Below the pieces are notes generated by a model that did not search any database, had not been told where the DNA came from, and was given only the letters and a program-made list of their open reading frames with translations. This document shows positions 1 to 5,168 of a stretch of DNA of 6,400 nt, in pieces. Source of the stretch: Solirubrobacterales bacterium (lineage in GTDB: Bacteria; Actinomycetota; Thermoleophilia; Solirubrobacterales; Solirubrobacteraceae); assembly GCA_027314825.1 (NCBI GenBank), contig DAHVAB010000152.1:1-6400 (forward strand). The letters are read 5' to 3'. Position numbers and translations under genes: made by a program. Positions within the stretch are counted from its first letter, which is position 1. Each line of letters opens with the position of its first letter.

Positions 1-1
1 G

Positions 2-421
2 GACGCCAAGCGAGCGAGCGCGGCTGAGCTCGGCCGCGCTCGCTCGCTGCGCGACGCCGTCCATCGCATCTTCTCCTCGATCAGCCGGGGCCGCAGACCC
101 GCCAGCAGGGACCTCGACCTCCTGATGAGCCACTATGCCGAAGCGGTGCGCCACGCCTCCTTGCGGGCCGGCGAGTGCCTCTACCAGCTCGACTGGCCCC
201 GGCGGGATCCCCGGAGGATCCGCTTCGCGGTCGCCACCGACGCGATCGCGCTGCTTGACGACCCCAGCCGTCTAGGGCGCGTCGACCGCTGCCCGGGCCG
301 GGGCTGCGGGTGGCTGTTTCTCAACCTCAGCGGACGCCGCCGCTGGTGCTCGATGTCCACCTGCGGCAGCCGCGAGAAGATGCGGCGGCAGTACCAGCGC
401 CGCAAGGGACACTCCGGCTGA
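2..421 (+). CDS. CGNR-type zinc-finger protein (ABATE domain), 5' end cut off by the window edge
   Basis: The reading frame is open from the left edge to a TGA at 419-421, giving 139 visible residues. The C-terminal third carries two Cys-x4-Cys pairs (visible residues 97/102 and 116/121) in the context CPGRGCGWLF and RRRWCSMSTCGSR, followed by a basic tail. This is the zinc-finger layout of the CGNR family, in which an N-terminal ABATE domain precedes a C-terminal zinc finger; these proteins are thought to be DNA-binding regulators, mostly uncharacterised. The helical, Arg/Leu/Ala-rich part before it fits the end of an ABATE domain. Roughly 50-60 N-terminal residues should lie outside the window. 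An ATG at 125 exists, but the homologous-looking sequence continues upstream of it, so it is probably internal. The signature tetrapeptide reads CGSR instead of CGNR. Family assignment is good; target genes are unknown. Confidence 0.82.
   Translation, partial: DAKRASAAELGRARSLRDAVHRIFSSISRGRRPASRDLDLLMSHYAEAVRHASLRAGECLYQLDWPRRDPRRIRFAVATDAIALLDDPSRLGRVDRCPGRGCGWLFLNLSGRRRWCSMSTCGSREKMRRQYQRRKGHSG
9..48. repeat. Perfect 16-bp inverted repeat inside the CGNR gene
   Basis: Positions 9-24 are the exact reverse complement of 33-48, separated by an 8-nt loop (25-32). The arms consist largely of repeated GCGA/CGCT units. The frame of the CGNR gene reads through it, encoding an Arg/Ala-rich stretch that still fits the family's helical region. 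It would form a very stable hairpin in mRNA. It may be only a by-product of the GC-rich Arg/Ala codons; no U-tract follows, so it is not called a terminator. Confidence 0.6.
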
Positions 422-434
422 GCGTAGCCGACGC

Positions 435-620
435 GGACGGTTCGATGAGGCCGGCGCGTGTACCGGCAATCCAGGCAGACAGCATCTCGTGCGTCGAAAC
501 GATTGGATGCGCTGTGCGGCCGGTGCCCGTTGTGAGAGTCGGTGAAGATCCCAAGCACCCGCGCGAGGTGACCTCGATTGAGGTGAGCATCCAGTCGAGG
601 CACTCACGCCGTGCACGATC
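435..620 (-). pseudogene. Decayed C-terminal fragment of an IS3/IS481-type DDE transposase
   Basis: Reading the minus strand, 617-585 encodes RARRECLDWML. A different frame then takes over, with 579-508 encoding NRGHLARVLGIF, then TDSHNGHRPHSA. Joined, these match the well-known end of the integrase-core (rve) domain of IS3/IS481-like transposases, which typically reads like ECLD-[RW]-xL-xx-[NG]RRHL-x-RVL, then HYN-x-HRPH-x-AL. Only 5 nt separate the two blocks where two codons are expected, consistent with a 1-nt deletion. A further piece, TRAGLIEP (461-438), back in the first frame, resembles the terminal GGLIHEY motif of these enzymes and would imply a second frame change and lost sequence. 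The DDE catalytic part is absent, no terminal inverted repeats are seen, and the fragment cannot encode a working enzyme. It fills most of the gap between the CGNR gene and tRNA-Phe. The exact ends of the remnant are uncertain. Confidence 0.72.
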
Positions 621-709
621 GTGAGGCCGACGAGCGTCCAGCACGCATCGCAGCCCCCCATGAACCCTCAACCACCCTCTGCAAGACGACGTGAACGGGA
701 CGTGAAGCG

Positions 710-732
710 AAAAACGGCCCTTCAGGACGGCC
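710..732 (-). terminator. Weak candidate terminator downstream of tRNA-Phe
   Basis: On the minus strand, downstream of the tRNA 3' end, a GGCC (732-729) can pair with a second GGCC (719-716) across a 9-nt loop and is followed by CG and five T residues (714-710). The stem is only 4 bp, so this is a weak hairpin. The T-run placed after GC-rich sequence about 55-75 nt past the tRNA is the main argument. Apart from this and the transposase remnant, nothing supportable was found in 422-789. Confidence 0.28.
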
Positions 733-789
733 TCCGGGGGGGCCTCTCCGAGCCCTCATAAACCGCACGGTTGAGCGGAATCCGGCCGA

Positions 790-862
790 TGGCGAGACCC
801 AGACTCGAACTGGGGACACCACGATTTTCAGTCGTGTGCTCTACCAACTGAGCTATCTCGCC
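790..862 (-). tRNA. tRNA-Phe (anticodon GAA)
   Basis: The minus strand folds into a complete 73-nt cloverleaf. The 7-bp acceptor stem GGCGAGA/TCTCGCC is fully paired (862-856 with 797-791). The D-arm is GCTC...GAGC with AGTTGGTA in the loop. The anticodon stem CACGA/TCGTG encloses the loop CTGAAAA, giving anticodon GAA, which decodes UUC/UUU phenylalanine codons. The T-arm is CCCAG/CTGGG around TTCGAGT. The discriminator base is A (position 790), as expected for tRNA-Phe. The next bases are TCGG, so CCA is not encoded and must be added by the CCA-adding enzyme. A possible minus-strand -10 box (TAGCAT, 897-892) lies about 30 nt upstream of the 5' end. Confidence 0.97.
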
Positions 863-891
863 GCAGCGCTGAGCCGAGCCCAGCGGAATCG

Positions 892-897
892 ATGCTA
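892..897 (-). promoter_or_regulatory. Possible -10 box for the tRNA-Phe gene
   Basis: The minus strand reads TAGCAT here, matching TATAAT at four of six positions. Transcription would start near 885 and leave a leader of roughly 20 nt before the mature tRNA. I see no convincing -35 box at the right spacing, so the call is weak. The 863-988 gap must hold promoters for both the tRNA and the divergently read carboxyltransferase gene, but no clear plus-strand promoter is visible. Confidence 0.25.
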
Positions 898-988
898 GCG
901 GCTGGCGACCGGGGCTGACTGGCGGCCGGGGCTGCGCCGGGGGATCGCTTGGCGATGGATCGTCGGCGGTTCTGGGAGGATCCGGCAG

Positions 989-2569
989 ATGTCCCCCAAG
1001 CACGCGAGCGGCGGGGAGCGCGCGGACCTGGCGGAGGTGCTGCGGCGACGGGCCCTCACCGAGGACGAGGCGCGGCCTGACGCCGTCACCAAGCGGCATG
1101 CCGCGGGCGGACGCACGGCTCGGGAGAACATCGCAGACCTCGTCGACCCCGGCTCGTTCGTCGAGTACGGGCGCTTCGCGATCGCCGCCCAACGCCAGCG
1201 GCGTGACCTGCAGGAGCTGATCGAGCGCACTCCCGCCGACGGGCTGATCGCCGGCACCGCCACCATCAACGGCGAGCTGTTCGGGCAGCGCGCCGCGTGC
1301 GCCGTGCTCTCCTACGACTACACCGTCCTCGCCGGCACCCAGGGGGCGCTCGGGCATCGCAAGAAGGACCGGCTCTTCTCGCTCATCGAACGGATGCGGC
1401 TTCCCACCGTCTTCTTCGCCGAGGGCGGGGGAGGGCGCCCCGGGGACAGCGACTTCCCCGTCGTCTCCGCCCTCGACGTGCCGGCCTTCGCGCTGTGGGC
1501 CGGACTCTCCGGACTCGTCCCCCGCATCGCGATCGTGAAGGGACGCTGCTTCGCCGGCAACGCCGTGATCGCCGGCTGCTCGGATCTGATCGTCGCCACC
1601 ACGGACTCCTCGATCGGGATGGGTGGGCCCGCGATGATCGCGGGGGGCGGGCTCGGAGAGGTGCACCCGGACGAGGTGGGGCCGATCGACGTGCAGGCTC
1701 CCAACGGGGTGATCGACCTCATCGCGCAGGACGAGGCCGACGCCGTCGCCGCGACGAAGCGCCTCATCTCCTACTTCCAGGGCAGCACGCCTCCCGGTCC
1801 CGCCGCCGACCAGGCGCCGCTGCGCACGATGGTCCCGGAGCGGGAGCGGCGCGCCTACCGGATCGAGCCGATCATCCAAACCCTCTGCGACCCGGACACC
1901 GTCACCTTCCTGCGCGAGCGCTTCGCGCCGGAGATGACCACCGCGCTGGCCCGCATCGACGGCCGTCCCCTCGGGATCATCGCCAACAACACGATGCACA
2001 TGGCGGGCGCGATCACAAGCGACGCCGGCGACAAGGCGGCCCGCTTCCTGCAGCTCTGCGACGCGTTCTCCCTCCCCGTCCTCTCCCTCGTCGACACTCC
2101 CGGGATGATGGTCGGACCGAAGGCCGAGGCGACCGGCCTTGTCCGCCACACCTCGCGGCTGCTGCTGGCCGGCGCGGCGCTCTCCACGCCGCTCATCGCC
2201 GTGATCCTCCGCCGCGGCTACGGCCTCGGCGCACAGGCGATGACGGGCGGCAGCCTGCACGAGCCCCTCCTGACCCTGGCGTGGCCGTCGGCACACGTCG
2301 GGCCGATGGGGCTGGAGGGCGCCGTCCGGCTCGCTCTGCGCAGAGAGCTCGAGGCGATCCCCGATCACGACGAGCGCGAGCAGCGTGTCCGCGACCTCAC
2401 GGCGGCTGCGCAGCGGAACGCCAAGGCGCTCAACGCCGCCACCCTCTTCGAGCTCGACGACGTGATCGATCCGGCCGAGACCCGCTCGCTCATCTCCCGC
2501 ACGCTCGCGGCCGCCAGCCTCAACCCTGACCCCCGGCCGCCGCGCCACCGCTTCGTGGACGCCTGGTAG
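989..2569 (+). CDS. Acyl-CoA carboxylase, carboxyltransferase (beta) subunit
   Basis: The 526-residue protein has the two-lobe crotonase-like fold of biotin-dependent carboxyltransferases, which move CO2 from carboxybiotin to an acyl-CoA such as acetyl- or propionyl-CoA in the cytoplasm. The N-terminal lobe shows GRTARENI (41-48), the glycine-rich EGGGGRPGD (145-153) and the segment GRCFAGNAVIAG to SSIGMGGPAMI (186-217). The C-terminal lobe shows GRPLGIIANN (325-334), DKAARFLQLCDAF (348-360), DTPGMMVG (369-376) and RRGYGLGAQAM (408-418), and ends with DDVIDPAETR, all typical of the family. Length is normal. The ATG at 989 is chosen because GGGAGGA (974-980) sits 8 nt upstream. The exact acyl-CoA substrate is not readable. 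It resembles carboxyltransferase domains of the type also found in fused or free-standing mycobacterial ACC-like proteins. No biotin carboxylase or carrier gene is adjacent in this window. The carbonic anhydrase gene follows after 1 nt, implying co-transcription. Confidence 0.93.
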   Translation: MSPKHASGGERADLAEVLRRRALTEDEARPDAVTKRHAAGGRTARENIADLVDPGSFVEYGRFAIAAQRQRRDLQELIERTPADGLIAGTATINGELFGQRAACAVLSYDYTVLAGTQGALGHRKKDRLFSLIERMRLPTVFFAEGGGGRPGDSDFPVVSALDVPAFALWAGLSGLVPRIAIVKGRCFAGNAVIAGCSDLIVATTDSSIGMGGPAMIAGGGLGEVHPDEVGPIDVQAPNGVIDLIAQDEADAVAATKRLISYFQGSTPPGPAADQAPLRTMVPERERRAYRIEPIIQTLCDPDTVTFLRERFAPEMTTALARIDGRPLGIIANNTMHMAGAITSDAGDKAARFLQLCDAFSLPVLSLVDTPGMMVGPKAEATGLVRHTSRLLLAGAALSTPLIAVILRRGYGLGAQAMTGGSLHEPLLTLAWPSAHVGPMGLEGAVRLALRRELEAIPDHDEREQRVRDLTAAAQRNAKALNAATLFELDDVIDPAETRSLISRTLAAASLNPDPRPPRHRFVDAW

Positions 2570-2570
2570 C

Positions 2571-3071
2571 GTGCCCGCGGTGAGCGTCGCCGACCAGATC
2601 CTCGCCGCCGCCGCAGAGCGTGCGTCCGCACTCGCAGTCCCCTCGCTGGACTCGGCGCCCCAGCGCAAGGTGGCGGTCCTCACCTGCATGGACACGCGGA
2701 TCGACCCGCTTGCGATGCTGGACCTCAGCGTGGGCGAGGCGCACATCATCCGCAACGCGGGCGGGCTTGCCACCGAGGATGCGATCCGGTCGCTCGCCGC
2801 CTCCCAACGACTCCTCGGCACCGAGGAGATCCTCCTGATCATGCACGAGCGGTGCGGGATGTGCGGCGCATCCGAGGACGCCTTCACCGCGCTGCTCGCG
2901 AGGGACGGAGCCGCGCCGTCCTGGCGGCTCGGCGCGTTCGACGATGTGCAAGACGCCCTGGCGCGGGGTCTGGCCAAGCTGCGTGCCAGCCCCGAGCTCA
3001 CCCACCGCGATGCGATCCGCGGGCTGATCTTCGACCCAACCACCGGCACGCTCCGCGAGCCACACGGCTGA
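2571..3071 (+). CDS. Beta-class carbonic anhydrase
   Basis: This 166-residue cytoplasmic enzyme should interconvert CO2 and bicarbonate using a zinc ion. The zinc site of beta carbonic anhydrases is complete: CMDTR (Cys39, with the Asp41-Arg43 dyad) and MHERCGM (His92, Cys95). IIRNAGG (59-65) and the C-terminal GLIFDPTTGTL (151-161) are also typical, and the short length matches the small mycobacterial Rv1284-like subgroup rather than the longer plant-type enzymes. The start is taken as the GTG at 2571, one base after the carboxyltransferase TAG. A second GTG at 2580 is possible and would remove only three residues. No good ribosome binding site is seen, so translation may be coupled to the upstream gene. 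Its likely role in this operon is to supply bicarbonate for the carboxylase reaction; that link is inferred from position. Confidence 0.92.
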   Translation: MPAVSVADQILAAAAERASALAVPSLDSAPQRKVAVLTCMDTRIDPLAMLDLSVGEAHIIRNAGGLATEDAIRSLAASQRLLGTEEILLIMHERCGMCGASEDAFTALLARDGAAPSWRLGAFDDVQDALARGLAKLRASPELTHRDAIRGLIFDPTTGTLREPHG

Positions 3072-3082
3072 GGCGGGCCCGG

Positions 3083-3403
3083 ATGCCCCGCATCCCCACA
3101 GCACCCGTCGCCGCCGCCTCGCTGATCGCAGGCTACGCGACCGTCGCAGCAAGCGGATCGCGCCCCCTCGGAGGCGCCGTGATGGCCGCCGGCGGGCTCT
3201 GGTGCATCGCGGCATGGAGGCGCCGCCAGGGCGCGCGGACCGCCGCGCTGCTCGGCACGGCCGGACTCGGCGCCTTCGCGCTATCCCACCCGCTGGCGCT
3301 CGCACTCGGACCGTGGCCCGCCGTGCTGACCGTCTCCGCCGGGATGGCGCGCCTGGCCTGGTTGCAGGCCGACGCCCGCGAACGGCTCGCCGGCCAACCC
3401 TAG
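3083..3403 (+). CDS. Small hydrophobic membrane protein of unknown function
   Basis: The ATG at 3083 opens a 106-residue frame ending at TAG 3401-3403, 11 nt after the carbonic anhydrase stop. The reading frame is open further upstream, but that part only overlaps the carbonic anhydrase gene and reads as Arg-rich shadow sequence, so the later ATG is preferred. A GGCGGG 5 nt upstream is a weak ribosome binding site. The protein has about four hydrophobic stretches (roughly residues 5-22, 27-45, 50-72 and 74-92), separated by a WRRRQGAR loop and ending in a polar tail. It resembles small actinobacterial membrane proteins that lack an assigned role; I cannot name a family. Its position as last gene of the carboxyltransferase/carbonic anhydrase group is the only functional hint, and it could be unrelated to them. 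Confidence 0.7.
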   Translation: MPRIPTAPVAAASLIAGYATVAASGSRPLGGAVMAAGGLWCIAAWRRRQGARTAALLGTAGLGAFALSHPLALALGPWPAVLTVSAGMARLAWLQADARERLAGQP

Positions 3404-3464
3404 CTTCCGGCCAGCGGGCGCCAGGAGGGCGACCCGACCGGTCCGCGCCACCACGCGACCCTCG

Positions 3465-3481
3465 CGGCCGCTCCGCGGCCG
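3465..3481 (+). terminator. Hairpin between the membrane-protein gene and the efflux promoter
   Basis: CGGCCGC (3465-3471) pairs perfectly with GCGGCCG (3475-3481) around a TCC loop, about 60 nt past the stop of the membrane-protein gene. It could end the upstream transcript before the transporter promoter. No T-run follows on the plus strand (the next bases are TCAAAACC), so it is at best a U-less terminator of the kind proposed for actinobacteria. Confidence 0.35.
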
Positions 3482-3489
3482 TCAAAACC

Positions 3490-3503
3490 GGACCATATGG
3501 TCC
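3490..3503. promoter_or_regulatory. Operator 1: GGACCATATGGTCC
   Basis: A perfect 14-bp palindrome, the first of three copies of GGACC-N4-GGTCC upstream of the MFS transporter gene. It lies upstream of the candidate -35 box. Size and symmetry suit a TetR dimer, and a tetR gene is in the same operon. Confidence 0.8.
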
Positions 3504-3506
3504 AAG

Positions 3507-3522
3507 CGGACCACCTGGTCCG
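3507..3522. promoter_or_regulatory. Operator 2: CGGACC-ACCT-GGTCCG
   Basis: Second copy of the palindrome, with 6-bp arms and an imperfect centre (only the two middle bases break symmetry). Its centre is 18 bp from that of operator 1. It overlaps the candidate -35 region, where a bound repressor would block RNA polymerase. Confidence 0.8.
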
Positions 3523-3536
3523 ATCCGTGCTAGGCT
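3507..3536 (+). promoter_or_regulatory. Candidate promoter of the MFS-tetR operon
   Basis: TAGGCT (3531-3536) fits the TAnnnT pattern of actinobacterial -10 boxes. With an 18-nt spacer, CGGACC (3507-3512) would be the -35 box, sharing GAC with TTGACA. Transcription would start near 3543, between operators 2 and 3. The -35 match is poor, so the call rests mainly on the -10 box and its placement among the operators. Confidence 0.5.
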
Positions 3537-3543
3537 ACCCAAC

Positions 3544-3559
3544 CGGACCAGCTGGTCCG
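3544..3559. promoter_or_regulatory. Operator 3: CGGACCAGCTGGTCCG
   Basis: Third and best copy, a perfect 16-bp palindrome. Its centre lies 37 bp from operator 2, about twice the 18-bp spacing between operators 1 and 2. It would sit at or just after the transcription start and 31 nt before the transporter ATG. Confidence 0.82.
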
Positions 3560-3590
3560 CCCCGGACACCGCCGCCTCGAAGGAGCCCCG

Positions 3591-5090
3591 ATGGCCGTCT
3601 TCACGCCCGAGCAGCAGCCCGCAGCGCCCGCCGAGCGCTCGCCCGCCAACCGCTGGATCGTTCTCGTCGTCGTCTGCTTCGCGCAGTTCATGGTCGTCCT
3701 CGACGCCACCATCGTCAACGTCGCGCTGCCCTCGATCCAACGCGGTCTTCACTTCTCCGAGGCCAACCTCCAATGGGTGATCAACGCCTACACGCTCGTC
3801 TTCGGCGGCTTCCTGCTGCTCGGGGGCCGGGCGGGCGATCTGATCGGGCGCAAGCGGCTCTTCGTCGCCGGGGTGATCCTCTTCTCTCTCGCCTCGATGT
3901 TCAACGGCCTGGCGTCATCCTCCGCCATGCTGATCGGCGGCCGCGCCCTGCAGGGGCTCGGCGCCGCCCTGGTCTCCCCCGCGGCGCTCTCCATCCTCAC
4001 CACCACCTTCCCCAACAGCCGCGAGCGCACGCGGGCACTCGGGGTCTGGAGCGCGATCGCGGTCAGCGGCAGCGCCTTCGGGCTCATCCTCGGCGGCGTT
4101 CTCACCGACGCGCTCTCATGGCGCTGGATCTTCTTCGTCAACGTCCCGGTCGGCATCCTCACCGTGATCGCCGCCATGCGGATCGTGCCGGAGAGCCGCG
4201 CCGCGCTAGCGCAGCGCGGCTTCGACATCGCCGGCGCGATCGCGGTGACCGGCGGCCTGGCCCTGCTCGTCTACACGATCGTCGGCGCCCAGTCGGCCGG
4301 GTGGGGCTCCGCGCGCACCATCGGCCTCGGCGCAGCCGCGATCGCCCTTCTCGCCGGCTTCATCGCGATCGAGTCGCGCAGCCGCTTCCCGCTCATGCGC
4401 CTCGCGATCTTCAAGGTCCGGTCGCTGGCGATCGCCGATGCCACCCTGCTGCTCGTCGTCTCCGGGATGTTCGCAATGTTCTTCTTCGCCACCCTCTCCG
4501 TCCAGGACATCCTCGGCTACAGCCCGCTGAAGGCCGGCTTCGCGTTCCTGCCCGTCACGGCCGGCATCATGATCGGCGCCGGGCTCTCCCAGCAGATGCT
4601 CGGACGCGTGGGAATCAGGGCCACCTCCCTCACGGGCCTCATCTTCGCGACCGCCGGGATGGCATGGCTGATCCGCCTGCCCGTGCACGGCTCCTACCTG
4701 CCCGACCTGCTCGCCGGCCTCTTCCCGCTCGCCTTCGGGATGGGGCTCGTATTCGTCCCGATCACGCTGCTCGGCACCTCCGGGGTCTCCCACGAGGACG
4801 CGGGCCTCGCCTCGGGCCTGTTCAACACCGCCCAGCAGGTCGGCGGCGCGCTGGGGCTCGCGATCCTCTCCACGCTGGCCGCCGACCGCACCAGCACGCT
4901 GCTGGCCGGCCACCCGCACGCCGGGAGCGCTCTCGCGCAGAGCGCGACGGTCTCCGGCTTTCACGTCGCCTTCCTCGGCGGCACCATCCTGATGGCGGCG
5001 GCGGCCCTGCTGATCGCGACGCTGCTCAGGCGCCATCACCTGGCCCACGTCGACGTCTCCGCACCCGCGCCGGTGGCCGTGGGGGCATAG
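3591..5090 (+). CDS. DHA2-family MFS drug efflux transporter (EmrB/QacA type, 14 helices)
   Basis: This 499-residue inner-membrane protein is a proton-driven exporter of the major facilitator superfamily. It shows motif D1 LDATIVNVALP (37-47), motif A GGRAGDLIGRKRL (78-90), motif B RALQGLGAALVSP (118-130), the antiporter motif C SGSAFGLILGG (159-169) and WRWIFFVNVPVG (177-188). These are standard for DHA2 exporters; motif C marks drug:H+ antiporters. Length and hydrophobic pattern fit 14 transmembrane helices, the last near 458-479 with a short cytoplasmic tail. GAAGGAG (3579-3585) lies 5 nt before the ATG, a strong ribosome binding site. The upstream region has three TetR-type operators and the tetR gene follows directly, so expression is probably substrate-induced. 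Transported compounds cannot be predicted; no membrane-fusion partner gene is visible. Confidence 0.93.
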   Translation: MAVFTPEQQPAAPAERSPANRWIVLVVVCFAQFMVVLDATIVNVALPSIQRGLHFSEANLQWVINAYTLVFGGFLLLGGRAGDLIGRKRLFVAGVILFSLASMFNGLASSSAMLIGGRALQGLGAALVSPAALSILTTTFPNSRERTRALGVWSAIAVSGSAFGLILGGVLTDALSWRWIFFVNVPVGILTVIAAMRIVPESRAALAQRGFDIAGAIAVTGGLALLVYTIVGAQSAGWGSARTIGLGAAAIALLAGFIAIESRSRFPLMRLAIFKVRSLAIADATLLLVVSGMFAMFFFATLSVQDILGYSPLKAGFAFLPVTAGIMIGAGLSQQMLGRVGIRATSLTGLIFATAGMAWLIRLPVHGSYLPDLLAGLFPLAFGMGLVFVPITLLGTSGVSHEDAGLASGLFNTAQQVGGALGLAILSTLAADRTSTLLAGHPHAGSALAQSATVSGFHVAFLGGTILMAAAALLIATLLRRHHLAHVDVSAPAPVAVGA

Positions 5091-5158
5091 GGTGTGGGGG
5101 CAGCGACGGCAGAGCCAGATCCGCCGGCAGCCGTGGGATCGCAGTCGGCGACGGGGAT

Positions 5159-5164
5159 AGGAGG
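5159..5164 (+). promoter_or_regulatory. Ribosome binding site that decides the tetR start
   Basis: A consensus AGGAGG lies 4 nt before the GTG at 5169. The competing upstream GTG at 5094 has only a G-run before it. This is the main reason for starting tetR at 5169. Confidence 0.6.
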
Positions 5165-5168
5165 GCAG

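Noticed and set aside
125..421. A complete small zinc-finger gene starting at ATG 125
   Set aside because: The same frame is open to the window edge and its translation upstream of 125 looks like the ABATE domain, so the gene is more likely a longer one cut by the window.
790..862. An attachment site of an integrated element at the tRNA-Phe 3' end
   Set aside because: No second copy of the tRNA 3' end and no integrase gene are visible. Only a transposase remnant lies nearby, which does not use tRNA att sites.
722..3049. A very long open frame on the minus strand opposite the carboxyltransferase and carbonic anhydrase genes
   Set aside because: It runs through the tRNA gene and lies antisense to two proteins with clear family motifs. 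Its translation is Arg/Gly/Asp-rich without recognisable domains, as expected for a shadow frame in GC-rich DNA.
3490..3559. The repeated palindromes as a CRISPR array
   Set aside because: The repeats are 14-16 bp, unequally spaced with gaps of only a few to about 20 bp, and sit around a promoter; they are operators.
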